Assembly (NCBI GenBank): GCA_023268425.1
Contig: JALRFN010000031.1
Location: 1 to 11,231 of the forward strand
Source of the DNA: Burkholderiaceae bacterium
Lineage (GTDB): Bacteria; Pseudomonadota; Gammaproteobacteria; Burkholderiales; Burkholderiaceae_C
DNA: 11,231 bases
Direction of reading: 5' to 3'
This document shows, in pieces, positions 1 through 7,033 of the stretch; within the stretch, counting starts at the first letter, position 1; each line of letters begins with the position of its first letter. A program made the translations under genes and the position numbers. Under the pieces are notes generated by a model. That model saw nothing but the letters and a program-made list of their open reading frames with translations, had not been told where the DNA came from and made no database searches.

Positions 1-493
1 GAACGCCACACCCCCAACTTGGACCCCCAACGCAGAAGACGATGAGGCAGCACGGGTTGGGCAAGCCATGCACGCCTTGTTGCAGTGGCATGTGCCTGGG
101 CAAGCGCCTTCGGTGTCACGGCTGCGGCAACTCGCCAGCAGCTTGGCCCTCTCAGCAGACGCCATTGAACGCGCCAGTGCGCTCGCGCAAGTCATTGCCC
201 ACGGGGAAGGGGCCTGGGCTTGGGACCCAGCCCTGATCACCATCGCTCATGCGGAAATTGAACTGGCTTCTGGCGGCCAGCTGATGCGCTTGGACCGCGT
301 GGTGCAGCGGCGTGACACCGGGGCGTGGTGGGTGCTGGACTTCAAGTCGCACCACCAACCGGCAGACCATCCCGAGTGGCTGGCGCAAGTCAAAGCCTAT
401 GCGCGCGCTTGGGCGCGTGCGCACCCTGGCGAGGAGGTTTGCGCAGCCCTGCTTGGCGGTGACGGGCGCCTCTGGCCGGTGGCTTGGCGATGA
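1..493 (+). CDS. UvrD/RecB/AddA-type helicase-nuclease, C-terminal PD-(D/E)XK nuclease domain (5' end outside window)
   Basis: The reading frame is open from the first bases (frame starting at base 2) and stops with TGA at 491-493, leaving about 163 residues of the C-terminus. The pattern is that of the RecB-family nuclease domain found at the end of AddA/RecB-like and UvrD-like helicases: a GQAMH segment (the G..xH motif), an acidic HAEIE stretch, RLDRVV supplying the first metal-binding Asp, WWVLDFKS supplying the D-x-K pair, and QVKAY matching the QxxxY motif. In this family the domain cuts DNA unwound by the helicase part during double-strand break processing. The helicase motifs lie upstream of the window, so the exact family member (AddA-like or a stand-alone UvrD-nuclease fusion) cannot be decided. 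The next gene starts about 70 bases downstream on the same strand. Confidence 0.8.
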   Translation, partial: NATPPTWTPNAEDDEAARVGQAMHALLQWHVPGQAPSVSRLRQLASSLALSADAIERASALAQVIAHGEGAWAWDPALITIAHAEIELASGGQLMRLDRVVQRRDTGAWWVLDFKSHHQPADHPEWLAQVKAYARAWARAHPGEEVCAALLGGDGRLWPVAWR

Positions 494-566
494 CGCCCAG
501 TGACCGATGTGCGTCGCTGGTCGTGCTACAAACGCGCGCTGATTGAACACCATCCACGCCACGCCC

Positions 567-1220
567 ATGAACACCCGCTGCGCGCCTTTGCACATCACCA
601 TCGTCTCGGACATCGTTTGCCCCTGGTGTTACATCGGCTTGCAGCGTTTGGACGCGGCTTTGGCGATGTACCGCGCGCAACACCCTGATGCGCCCGAGCC
701 GCTGCTGCGGTGGGAACCCTTTCAACTCAACCCAGACTTTGACCGGGCGGGTATGGAGCGAGGCGCCTACGAGCAACGCAAGTTTGGGGCTCAGCGTGAC
801 GCCATTCGCGCGCGCATGCTGGAGGCCGCGGCCAGCGCTGGGGTCACGATTGACTTTGAGCGCATCGTGCGGCAACCCAACACGCTGGGTTTGCATGCGC
901 TGGTGGAAGCGGCTCATGAGATCGGTGCGCAGACCGCGATGGCGCGCCGCTTGTTCGAGGGGTTTTTTGCTGCTGGCGTGGACATGTGTGACTCGCAAGC
1001 GGTCGCTGCGTGGGTGAAAGACCTGGGCTTGGTGGCGAGTCAGATAGAAGCCTGCTTGACCAGCGGCAGCGCCCAGCAGCTTGCGGCAGCGGCGCGCGAT
1101 GCTGAGTGGCGAGCCCAGGGTGTCAGTGGCGTGCCCTTGTTTGTGTTCAACCAACGCTGGGCAGTGTCTGGTGCGCAAGCCCCTGAAGCCTTGCTGCAGG
1201 CCATGAATACACCGATTTGA
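567..1220 (+). CDS. DsbA-family oxidoreductase, FrnE-like
   Basis: This encodes a 217-residue thioredoxin-fold protein of the FrnE branch of the DsbA family. Seen directly: an N-terminal beta strand ending in SDIVCPWCYIG with the redox pair Cys18 and Cys21 in a CPWC motif, the FrnE-typical PFQLNPD segment at about 51-57, a helical insertion, and GVSGVPLFVFN with the cis-proline at Pro190 facing the active site. FrnE-like proteins are usually near 215 residues, which fits. No signal peptide is visible, so the protein is probably cytoplasmic, acting as a thiol-disulfide oxidoreductase or isomerase on unknown substrates. I chose ATG 567 because it places the first strand at the usual distance from the terminus. 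An in-frame TTG at 543 would add eight residues, and neither start has a convincing ribosome binding site. Confidence 0.85.
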   Translation: MNTRCAPLHITIVSDIVCPWCYIGLQRLDAALAMYRAQHPDAPEPLLRWEPFQLNPDFDRAGMERGAYEQRKFGAQRDAIRARMLEAAASAGVTIDFERIVRQPNTLGLHALVEAAHEIGAQTAMARRLFEGFFAAGVDMCDSQAVAAWVKDLGLVASQIEACLTSGSAQQLAAAARDAEWRAQGVSGVPLFVFNQRWAVSGAQAPEALLQAMNTPI

Positions 1221-1286
1221 GTGTGAGGGCGCAGGTCATTTGCGCGTCAGTCGCGGCACAGGCTTTGCGCTAGCATTTTTGCCGAG

Positions 1287-1311
1287 CAAGCGCTTGTTAA
1301 AAAGTGCTTGT
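1287..1311. promoter_or_regulatory. Palindrome CAAGCGCTTG with a near-identical neighbour, possible operator of the dehydrogenase-thiolase unit
   Basis: Bases 1287-1296 form a perfect 10-base palindrome, CAAGCGCTTG. A copy of its core, AAGTGCTTGT at 1302-1311, repeats AAGCGCTTGT (1288-1297) with one change, 14 bases further on. The pair sits 34 to 58 bases before the dehydrogenase ATG, where an operator would be expected. Short palindromes of this kind are typical of TetR-family regulators of fatty-acid genes, but assigning a regulator is inference. I could not identify a convincing -35/-10 pair around it. Confidence 0.35.
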
Positions 1312-1344
1312 CGCACCAACACCAACTTGGACTGGAGAAGCAGC

Positions 1345-2121
1345 ATGCAATTGAAGGGATTGACCGCCATCATCACTGGCGGTGCCTCGGGTTTGGGCGC
1401 GGCCACCGCGCGACTGTTGACTGAGCGCGGCGCGCGCGTGGGTATTTTTGACATGAACGAAGCGCTGGCTGCCGAAGTAGCCGCAGAGATTGGCGGCGCC
1501 TACGCCAAAGTCAACGTGACCAACGAAGCCGAGGTGGATGCGGGTTTTGCCAAGATCCGCGCCGAGCTGGGTCAAGAGCGCATCTTGGTCAATTGCGCGG
1601 GCATTGGCAACGCGTTCAAGACCGCTTGGCGCGACAAGGAAACGGGCGAGGTCAAGTCGTTCCCGACCGCAGATTTTGAACGCATCATTCAGGTCAACCT
1701 GATTGGGACCTTCCGCTGCATTGCCAAGTCGGCGGCGGGCATGTTGACGCTGGAGCCGATCGACGGCGAGCGCGGTGCCATCGTGAACACCGCGTCGGTT
1801 GCGGCCGAAGACGGCCAAATGGGGCAGGCCGCGTACTCGGCCTCCAAAGGCGGTGTGGTCGGCATGACCTTGCCCATCGCCCGTGACTTGGCGCGAGATC
1901 GCATCCGCGTCAACACGATCTTGCCGGGCCTGTTCAATACCCCATTGCTGCAAGGTGCGCCTGAGCACGTCAAGCAAGCCTTGGCCGCGCAAGTGCCCAA
2001 CCCCTCGCGTTTGGGTGACCCTTCTGAGTACGCCGCACTGGCCGTGCACATGTGCGAAAACGCGTATTTCAACGGCGAAGACGTGCGTTTGGATGGCTCC
2101 ATCCGCATGGCGCCGCGCTGA
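1345..2121 (+). CDS. Short-chain dehydrogenase, HSD10-like 3-hydroxyacyl-CoA dehydrogenase
   Basis: A 258-residue classical SDR, close in length to 3-hydroxyacyl-CoA dehydrogenase type II (HSD10/HSD17B10, about 260 residues). The NAD-binding glycine motif TGGASGLG is at 11-18, with Asp36 after the second strand (IFDMN) indicating NAD rather than NADP. The NCAG variant of the NAG motif is at 83-86, and the catalytic set is Asn118, Ser151, Tyr164 and Lys168 (YSASK). The ending YFNGEDVRLDGSIRMAPR is characteristic of the HSD10 group. The expected reaction is NAD-dependent oxidation of a 3-hydroxyacyl-CoA to the 3-ketoacyl-CoA. The start ATG 1345 is preceded by GGAGAAG at 1334-1340. The frame continues upstream to 1240, but that extension does not look like SDR sequence. 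The thiolase ATG follows the stop after 12 bases, so the two are almost certainly cotranscribed. The natural acyl chain cannot be read from sequence. Confidence 0.88.
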   Translation: MQLKGLTAIITGGASGLGAATARLLTERGARVGIFDMNEALAAEVAAEIGGAYAKVNVTNEAEVDAGFAKIRAELGQERILVNCAGIGNAFKTAWRDKETGEVKSFPTADFERIIQVNLIGTFRCIAKSAAGMLTLEPIDGERGAIVNTASVAAEDGQMGQAAYSASKGGVVGMTLPIARDLARDRIRVNTILPGLFNTPLLQGAPEHVKQALAAQVPNPSRLGDPSEYAALAVHMCENAYFNGEDVRLDGSIRMAPR

Positions 2122-2133
2122 TTGGAGAGTCGC

Positions 2134-3375
2134 ATGAGCGAGGCCTACATCATTGACGCCTGCCGCACACCGCGCGGCATTGGCAAGCAAGGCAAGGGCG
2201 CTTTGGCGCATTTGCACCCCAGCTATCTGGGTTCCACGGTGCTCAAAGCCATTGTCGAGCGCAACGGCTTGGACAGCCGCGAGATCGACGACGTGATCTT
2301 TGGCACCTCCTCGCAGGTCGGCAAACAGTCTTGCGACTTGGGCCGCATGGCGGCCTTGAACGCTGGTTTTGACCCCGTGGTTTCAGGCGTGACGCTTGAC
2401 CGTTTCTGCGGCTCGGGCATCACCTCAGTCAACTTGGCTGCGGGTCAGCTGAAGGCTGGGTTTGAGGACTGCATCGTTGCCGGCGGCGCCGAAATGATGA
2501 GCTTCACGGCGACTTTGAACATGCCGCCGATCTTGGATGCCGACAATTTCGATTTGCGTGCCATGCACCCGCAGTCACAGCAAGGCGTCTGCGCCGATGC
2601 GATTGCGACCATGGAAGGCATCACCCGGCAAGACGTCGACGCCTTGGCCGTCGAGAGCCAAAAGCGCGCGGCCCAAGCCATCGCTGAAGGCCGCTTTGAC
2701 CGCTCATTGATTGTCGTGCGCAACCCGGACGGTTCGGTGGCGCTGGATCACGAGGAGTTTCCCCGTCCACAAACCACCATGGAAACCCTGGCGGGTTTGA
2801 AGACCGTGTTTGATCGCGTGCGTGACGCCGTGGCCGATGAAACCACGGGCGACACCTACGGTCAGATGATCCAACGCCGCTACCCACAGTTGACCGCCTT
2901 TCAACACGTGCACCACGCGGGCAACTCGTCGGGTGTGGTGGACGGCGCTGCGGCATTGTTGATGGCGTCCAAAGCTTATGTGCAGCGCAAGGGCTTGAAG
3001 CCGCGTGCGCGCATCGTCGCGGCGGCCAACATGGGAGATGACCCGACCCTGATGCTCAACGCGCCGGTGCCAGCGGCCCGCAAGGTGTTGGCCAAAGCGG
3101 GTTTGACGGTGGACGACATCGATTTGTTCGAAATCAACGAAGCCTTTGCCGTGGTGGCCGAAAAGTTTGTGCGCGACCTCAAGCTCAATCGCGACCGTGT
3201 CAACGTCAACGGTGGCGCCATCGCCTTGGGTCACCCGATTGGTGCCACGGGTGCCATGTTGATTGGCACCATGATTGACGAACTGGAGCGCCAAGACAAA
3301 CGCTATGGCCTGATCACCATGTGCGCAGCCGGTGGTCAGGCACCCGCCATCATCGTGGAGCGCCTGAGTCATTGA
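2134..3375 (+). CDS. Acetyl-CoA acetyltransferase / 3-ketoacyl-CoA thiolase
   Basis: A 413-residue thiolase, slightly longer than the common 390-400. The acylated nucleophile is Cys92 in DRFCGSG. The other catalytic elements are all present: the Asn335-Glu-Ala-Phe (NEAF) motif, His367 in GHPIGATGA, and Cys397 in MCAAGGQ, a variant of the usual CxGGGQ. The enzyme should cleave a 3-ketoacyl-CoA with CoA to release acetyl-CoA, or run backwards to condense acetyl-CoA; in this context degradation after the dehydrogenase is more likely. ATG 2134 is preferred over the in-frame TTG at 2122 because GGAGAG at 2124-2129 is well spaced for it. The gene lies 12 bases downstream of the dehydrogenase. Chain-length preference is not readable, so fadA, phaA or a specialised pathway thiolase all remain possible. 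Confidence 0.9.
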   Translation: MSEAYIIDACRTPRGIGKQGKGALAHLHPSYLGSTVLKAIVERNGLDSREIDDVIFGTSSQVGKQSCDLGRMAALNAGFDPVVSGVTLDRFCGSGITSVNLAAGQLKAGFEDCIVAGGAEMMSFTATLNMPPILDADNFDLRAMHPQSQQGVCADAIATMEGITRQDVDALAVESQKRAAQAIAEGRFDRSLIVVRNPDGSVALDHEEFPRPQTTMETLAGLKTVFDRVRDAVADETTGDTYGQMIQRRYPQLTAFQHVHHAGNSSGVVDGAAALLMASKAYVQRKGLKPRARIVAAANMGDDPTLMLNAPVPAARKVLAKAGLTVDDIDLFEINEAFAVVAEKFVRDLKLNRDRVNVNGGAIALGHPIGATGAMLIGTMIDELERQDKRYGLITMCAAGGQAPAIIVERLSH

Positions 3376-3441
3376 GGCGTTTGGCGCCCCGAGGCCTGGG
3401 CTTGCAGCCCTTGGACACGTGGCCTTAGACGAGGCCCCATC

Positions 3442-3473
3442 AAACCACCCCGGTCAGCGTGCCGGGGTTGTTT
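3442..3473. terminator. Bidirectional intrinsic terminator between convergent genes
   Basis: CCCCGG at 3448-3453 pairs with CCGGGG at 3462-3467 around an eight-base loop. Flanking AAAC-C-A and T-T-GTTT extend the stem with one mismatch. The A-rich left arm and T-rich right arm give a T run in both directions. It lies between the thiolase stop (plus strand) and the monooxygenase stop (minus strand), where a shared terminator is expected. Confidence 0.7.
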
Positions 3474-3478
3474 GCCTC

Positions 3479-5113
3479 TCAGCGCCCTGAGGGCCGCAGC
3501 GAGAACCCGCGATAGCCATCTGCGGCAATCGCGTCGCAGGTGTCGCGGTAATGTTTGAGTCCACCAGCGTAGGGCAAAAAGGCTTTGGGCTTGCCCTCCA
3601 CGTTGGCGCCGATGTACCACGAGTGTGGCACCTGGGTCAGCAAAGTGACTTCGGCGGCCCGGTTGACTTCGTGGCGCCACGCGCTTGCGGCCTCGGCCGT
3701 GGCTTCGATGCTGGCGAGCTCATGTGCGCGCAAGTGGGCGATGCAGCGCGTGATCCAGTCCACGTGTTGTTCGATTTGCGGTGGCAGGTTGCACAAAACC
3801 GAGGGGCTGCCCGGTCCCGTGATGGTGAACAGGTTGGGGAAACCGGGGACTTGTAGGCCCAGGTAAGTCAAGGGGCCGTCCGCCCACAAGTCCTTCAGGC
3901 GCTGGCCGCCACAGCCCCGAAAGTCGATGCGCTCAAACGCCCCGGTTAGGGCGTCGAAGCCCGTGGCAAAAACGATGATGTCGAATTCAAACAGCCCCGC
4001 GCTGGTTTGGATGCCGCTGGCCGTGATGCGTTCAATTGGCGTTTTGCGCAAGTTGACCAGTTGCACATGGGGCAGGTTGTAGGTCTCGAAATAGTGAGAG
4101 TCGATGGGCGGGCGCTTGGCCGCAAACGGATGGTCAAAAGCGGTCAGGTCTTCAGCCGTCGCCGGGTCTTTGACGACCTCTCGAATGCGCTGTTGGATGA
4201 ACTGCGCAGCCGTGTCGTTGGCGGCTTTGTCGATCAACAAGTCGTGGAAGGTTGCGCGAAACTGCAGACCCCCCTTGTCCCAAGCCGCTTGATAGCGGGT
4301 TTGCCGCTCGTCGTCGCTGACTTCCAGGGCTTTGGTTTTGTCGATCCAAAACGCATGGCCGTTGCCGTTGTGCGTCATGATGTGGTGGCGCTCGTCGGCG
4401 CGGCTGCGTACTTCGTGTTTTTCTTCAGCGCTCAAAGGCGCGTTGCGTGCGGGAATGCTGTAGTTGGCGGTGCGCTGAAACACCGTCAGTGCCTCCGCTT
4501 GCTGGGCGATGACGGGAATGGCTTGAATGCCGGTTGAGCCCGTGCCGATCACGGCCACCCGCTTGCCGCTGAAGTCCACGCCTTCGTGCGGCCACAAGCC
4601 GGTGTGAAACCATTGGCCTTGGAAATCGTCTAGCCCTGCGATGCGAGGCACGTTGGCTGCCGACAAGCAGCCAATGGCGGTGATCAAGTAAGTGCAGCGC
4701 CACGTGTCACCGCCCTCGGTACACACACGCCATTGCTGGCTGGCTTCGTCGTAGTGGGCTTGGCTGACTCGCGTGCCGAATTGGATGTCGCGGCGCAGGT
4801 CCAGCCGCTCAGCCACAAAGCTCAGGTAGCGCTGGATTTCGGGCTGTTGCGGGTAGCGTTCTGACCACTCCCACGCGTTCAAGATGTCGCGCGAGAAATA
4901 GAACATGTAGGCGTTGCTCTCGGTGTCGCAACGCGCACCGGGGTAGCGGTTCCAGTACCAAGTGCCGCCCACATCGTCGCCGGCCTCCAGCACGCGAGCG
5001 GACAGGCCCAACTCATCGCGCAGGCGATGCAGTTGGTAAAGACCAGAGAAGCCAGCGCCAATGATCAGCGCGTCGACAAAAGGGGCATGGGCGTCATGTT
5101 GCATACAGCCCAT
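3479..5113 (-). CDS. Type I Baeyer-Villiger-type flavin monooxygenase
   Basis: A 544-residue FAD- and NADPH-dependent monooxygenase. The first dinucleotide motif GAGFSG (19-24) binds FAD, and GGTWYWNRYPGARCD (49-63) is typical of the cyclohexanone monooxygenase group. The fingerprint FxGxxxHxxxW(P/D) appears as FQGQWFHTGLWP at 164-175, and the second motif GTGSTG (190-195) binds NADPH. KRPP around Arg334 followed by YFETYN matches the region holding the Arg that stabilises the peroxyflavin in characterised enzymes. ATGFD is at 383-387 and GANVEGKPK, near 502-510, is also usual for the family. It should insert oxygen next to a ketone carbonyl to give an ester or lactone; the substrate is unknown. 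Two in-frame ATGs (5113 and 5104) compete as the start and neither has a good ribosome binding site. The NIPSNAP gene is 80 bases upstream on the same strand. Confidence 0.9.
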   Translation of the reverse strand: MGCMQHDAHAPFVDALIIGAGFSGLYQLHRLRDELGLSARVLEAGDDVGGTWYWNRYPGARCDTESNAYMFYFSRDILNAWEWSERYPQQPEIQRYLSFVAERLDLRRDIQFGTRVSQAHYDEASQQWRVCTEGGDTWRCTYLITAIGCLSAANVPRIAGLDDFQGQWFHTGLWPHEGVDFSGKRVAVIGTGSTGIQAIPVIAQQAEALTVFQRTANYSIPARNAPLSAEEKHEVRSRADERHHIMTHNGNGHAFWIDKTKALEVSDDERQTRYQAAWDKGGLQFRATFHDLLIDKAANDTAAQFIQQRIREVVKDPATAEDLTAFDHPFAAKRPPIDSHYFETYNLPHVQLVNLRKTPIERITASGIQTSAGLFEFDIIVFATGFDALTGAFERIDFRGCGGQRLKDLWADGPLTYLGLQVPGFPNLFTITGPGSPSVLCNLPPQIEQHVDWITRCIAHLRAHELASIEATAEAASAWRHEVNRAAEVTLLTQVPHSWYIGANVEGKPKAFLPYAGGLKHYRDTCDAIAADGYRGFSLRPSGR

Positions 5114-5193
5114 GCTAGTGAGGGCGTCGGGCGCGCAATGTCGCCCGCGCTACATTTTGAAAACACCGCTCGCTGGGTTGGCGTCTGGCGAGC

Positions 5194-5511
5194 TCAGGCC
5201 TGTGGGCCCCAGGGGGCCGCCAGCATCAACTGGTTGTTTTGTGACGCGAGCAAGGGGCGCAACTGCTTGGCGAAGGCCATGAACTCGGGATCGGCGAATA
5301 CCCCTGCCCAAAACGCGCGACGATCGGCGTCGTCTTCAAATTTCCACAGGTGCACCAATTTGTTCAGCGCACCCACGTCGCCAGTGAAGTAGCCGACCAG
5401 ACGCTCAGGGTGTTTTTTCAGCGCCGGCCAGCCCTCTTGTTGGTAGAGCTCGACCACACGGGCCATGTTGCCCACCGCCACTTCGTAGGTTCTGAGTTCG
5501 TAGATCGCCAT
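5194..5511 (-). CDS. NIPSNAP-family protein
   Basis: A 105-residue protein with the NIPSNAP/dimeric alpha-beta-barrel signature: it opens with MAIYELRTYEV, followed by a helix (MARVVELYQQEGW), a central strand LVGYFTGDVG, and LNKLVHLWKFED before a second helix rich in Asp, Arg and Phe. Bacterial NIPSNAP proteins are about this size and often sit beside oxygenases or catabolic genes, but their biochemical role is poorly defined. ATG 5511 is chosen over the adjacent GTG 5514 because AGGAG lies at a suitable distance upstream on the coding strand. The monooxygenase follows about 80 bases downstream, so cotranscription is plausible. A GC-rich six-pair stem at 5128-5147 without a T run lies in that gap. 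Confidence 0.82.
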   Translation of the reverse strand: MAIYELRTYEVAVGNMARVVELYQQEGWPALKKHPERLVGYFTGDVGALNKLVHLWKFEDDADRRAFWAGVFADPEFMAFAKQLRPLLASQNNQLMLAAPWGPQA

Positions 5512-5552
5512 CACATCTCCTGCTTGTGTACTCGTTCATCGAAGAGCGCATG

Positions 5553-5578
5553 CTGCCACGCGCTTTGCATCGTGGCAG
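5553..5578. repeat. Inverted repeat between the NnrU and NIPSNAP genes
   Basis: CTGCCACG (5553-5560) and CGTGGCAG (5571-5578) form a perfect eight-pair stem with a ten-base loop. It is downstream of the NnrU-family stop and 42 bases before the NIPSNAP start. Neither strand has a following T run, so it is not a classical intrinsic terminator. It could be an RNA-stabilising or processing hairpin, or a protein-binding palindrome. Confidence 0.4.
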
Positions 5579-5614
5579 TCACTTCGCCGCACGGGTGACG
5601 TGGACCGAGCTGGT

Positions 5615-6199
5615 TCAGCCGCCAAACATGGGACGCACCCCAATCAAAGGCTGGTGCAAGAAGAAGGCAAACACGCCATAGAACACGATGCCCAGCACCA
5701 CGTTGAGCGCCGTTGCCTTGACCGTGGCTTGGGGGTAAGTCGCGCCGTCGCGCACATCGCGCCAGTAGCAGGAGATCAGGTCCAGCGCTGCCCAAGCCCC
5801 GAGCGAGCCGAACAGCACCAAGTCGGCCACGCGGCCATTCACCAACAGGTGCGCGGCGCACAGCACGACGACGCTCCACAGCATGGGGTGGTGCACCTTC
5901 ACGCTGATGGCGCTGCGGCGAAAGTGAAAACCGATCAGCAAGATCATGCTGATCAACATCAGACCCGCGGTGGCGTGGTACAGACCTTTGGGAGCGACCC
6001 ACAACACGCTGCTGTCCATGCGGGCTTGACCGTAACCCCAAATCATCAGCACAAAGCCGCCCCAGCTGACCAAGCCATAGACTAGTTTGTAGCGCGAAGC
6101 GCCGATGCGCTCCCGTGTGTGGCTGCGCCACTCGTCAGCCACGATGCGCACACTGTGGGGCCCAATGAACAGCACCAAGCCCAGCATCAATTCAATCAT
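5615..6199 (-). CDS. nnrU: NnrU-family integral membrane protein
   Basis: A 194-residue very hydrophobic protein matching the NnrU family. It begins MIELMLGLVLFIGPHSVRIV, with the family's conserved GPHS segment, followed by ERIGASRYKLVYGLVSWGGF, a WVAPKGLYHATAGLM segment and further membrane spans containing HHPMLW and AHLLVNG. I count about five to six likely transmembrane helices. NnrU was named for its link to nitrite and nitric oxide reductase expression in denitrifiers, and the family is related to the Z-ISO carotene isomerase. No nitrite or nitric oxide reductase gene is in this window, so a denitrification role cannot be inferred here. The start is ATG 6199 with GGGAG about ten bases upstream; a longer frame reaching 6319 lacks membrane-protein character and overlaps the preceding gene. 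Confidence 0.85.
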   Translation of the reverse strand: MIELMLGLVLFIGPHSVRIVADEWRSHTRERIGASRYKLVYGLVSWGGFVLMIWGYGQARMDSSVLWVAPKGLYHATAGLMLISMILLIGFHFRRSAISVKVHHPMLWSVVVLCAAHLLVNGRVADLVLFGSLGAWAALDLISCYWRDVRDGATYPQATVKATALNVVLGIVFYGVFAFFLHQPLIGVRPMFGG

Positions 6200-6284
6200 C
6201 CTTGTACTCCCTCTGTCATCACGCCAATTGCGCGCGATCAGTGTAGTGGCTGACGAGTGAAGGTGCAGTGTTTGCGTGAATCGA

Positions 6285-6944
6285 TCACCTGGGCTGCTGG
6301 GTTTGACGTGCTTTGGCACGGGCCAAAGCCGCTTCGATGATGGCGCGTTTTTGGTCCAAGACCTGTGGGTCGGTGTGGTGGCTGGCGCCAGGCAAGTCGT
6401 CCAGCTTGGCTTGCGCTTTGGCAGTCAGCCGTTGTTCGTGTTCGAGGGCTTCGCGGGCCAGGCGTTCCTGGCGCGCCGTGTAGCGTTGCAAGGCCTGATT
6501 GGCCTGCGCGGGAGACCAGGCGTCCCAGCCGCTGCGCGCTTCAGATACGGGCGTCAAGCTGATGCAGTCCACGGGGCAAACCGGGATGCACAACTCGCAG
6601 CCGGTGCAGGCCTCAGCGATGACGCTGTGCATGAATTTGTTGGTGCCCAAAATCGCGTCGGTTGGGCAGGCTTTGATGCACAAGGTACAGCCGATGCACC
6701 ATTGCTCGTCGATCACGGCCAGTGTCAGCGGGCCTTCGTAACCGTTGTCAGGGTTCAGTGGCGTTTCCGTTTGTCCAGTGATGGCGGCAAGGCGGCGCAC
6801 CCCCTCTTGGCCGCCCGGGGGGCACTGGTTGATGGCTGCCTCGCCCTTGGCGATGGCTTGGGCGTAGCTCAAGCAATCGGGTTGATCACAGCGTTTGCAC
6901 TGCGTTTGGGGCAGGGCGCGGTGAAGTTGATCGATCAAATTCAT
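6285..6944 (-). CDS. rsxB: RsxB/RnfB-like ferredoxin, stand-alone and without membrane anchor
   Basis: A 219-residue iron-sulfur protein. The N-terminal Fe-S domain has Cys16, Cys19, Cys24 and Cys41 in the CxxC-x4-C-x16-C arrangement of RnfB. Two ferredoxin-type 4Fe-4S motifs follow: CIGCTLCIKACP (Cys83, 86, 89, 93) and CTGCELCIPVCP (Cys113, 116, 119, 123), predicting three clusters in all. After about residue 140 the tail is charged and helical (many Arg, Glu, Ala, Gln). Canonical RnfB starts with a hydrophobic membrane helix, but this one begins MNLIDQLHRALPQTQC, so it is probably soluble. No rnfA, C, D, G or E gene is adjacent. It likely shuttles low-potential electrons to unknown partners. 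No Shine-Dalgarno sequence precedes ATG 6944; the space is taken by the T run of the phaZ terminator. An in-frame GTG at 7025 would add 27 residues without similarity to the family. Confidence 0.85.
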   Translation of the reverse strand: MNLIDQLHRALPQTQCKRCDQPDCLSYAQAIAKGEAAINQCPPGGQEGVRRLAAITGQTETPLNPDNGYEGPLTLAVIDEQWCIGCTLCIKACPTDAILGTNKFMHSVIAEACTGCELCIPVCPVDCISLTPVSEARSGWDAWSPAQANQALQRYTARQERLAREALEHEQRLTAKAQAKLDDLPGASHHTDPQVLDQKRAIIEAALARAKARQTQQPR

Positions 6945-6945
6945 G

Positions 6946-6976
6946 GACAAAACAAAAGCGGGCCCTGGGGCCCGCT
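6946..6976 (-). terminator. Strong intrinsic terminator after phaZ, abutting the rsxB-like start
   Basis: On the minus strand AGCGGGCCC and GGGCCCGCT form an almost uninterrupted inverted repeat (6957-6976), followed by TTTTGTTTTG. This is a textbook rho-independent terminator 58 bases past the phaZ stop. The hairpin ends 12 bases before the rsxB-like ATG, so the T run occupies that gene's ribosome-binding region. Confidence 0.85.
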
Positions 6977-7033
6977 GTGTGGGTTGCAGTGGTGTGGCCA
7001 CTTGAGAGTGTAGTGGCCCCTTCACCGCTGTCG

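Noticed and set aside
543..566. TTG at 543 as start of the FrnE-like gene
   Set aside because: The eight extra residues have no family counterpart and there is no ribosome binding site; ATG 567 gives the usual length.
390..1178. 262-codon open frame on the minus strand
   Set aside because: It runs antisense to the FrnE-like gene and the end of the nuclease gene and has no recognisable motif.
1297..2217. 306-codon open frame on the minus strand
   Set aside because: It is the antisense shadow of the dehydrogenase gene, with Arg/His/Gln-rich low-quality protein sequence.
5128..5147. GC-rich six-pair stem between NIPSNAP and monooxygenase genes
   Set aside because: Too short and without a T run; such stems are frequent in GC-rich DNA, so it is not called as a terminator.
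6276..7013. 245-codon open frame on the plus strand
   Set aside because: It is antisense to the cysteine-rich RsxB-like gene, whose iron-sulfur motifs leave no doubt about the coding strand.
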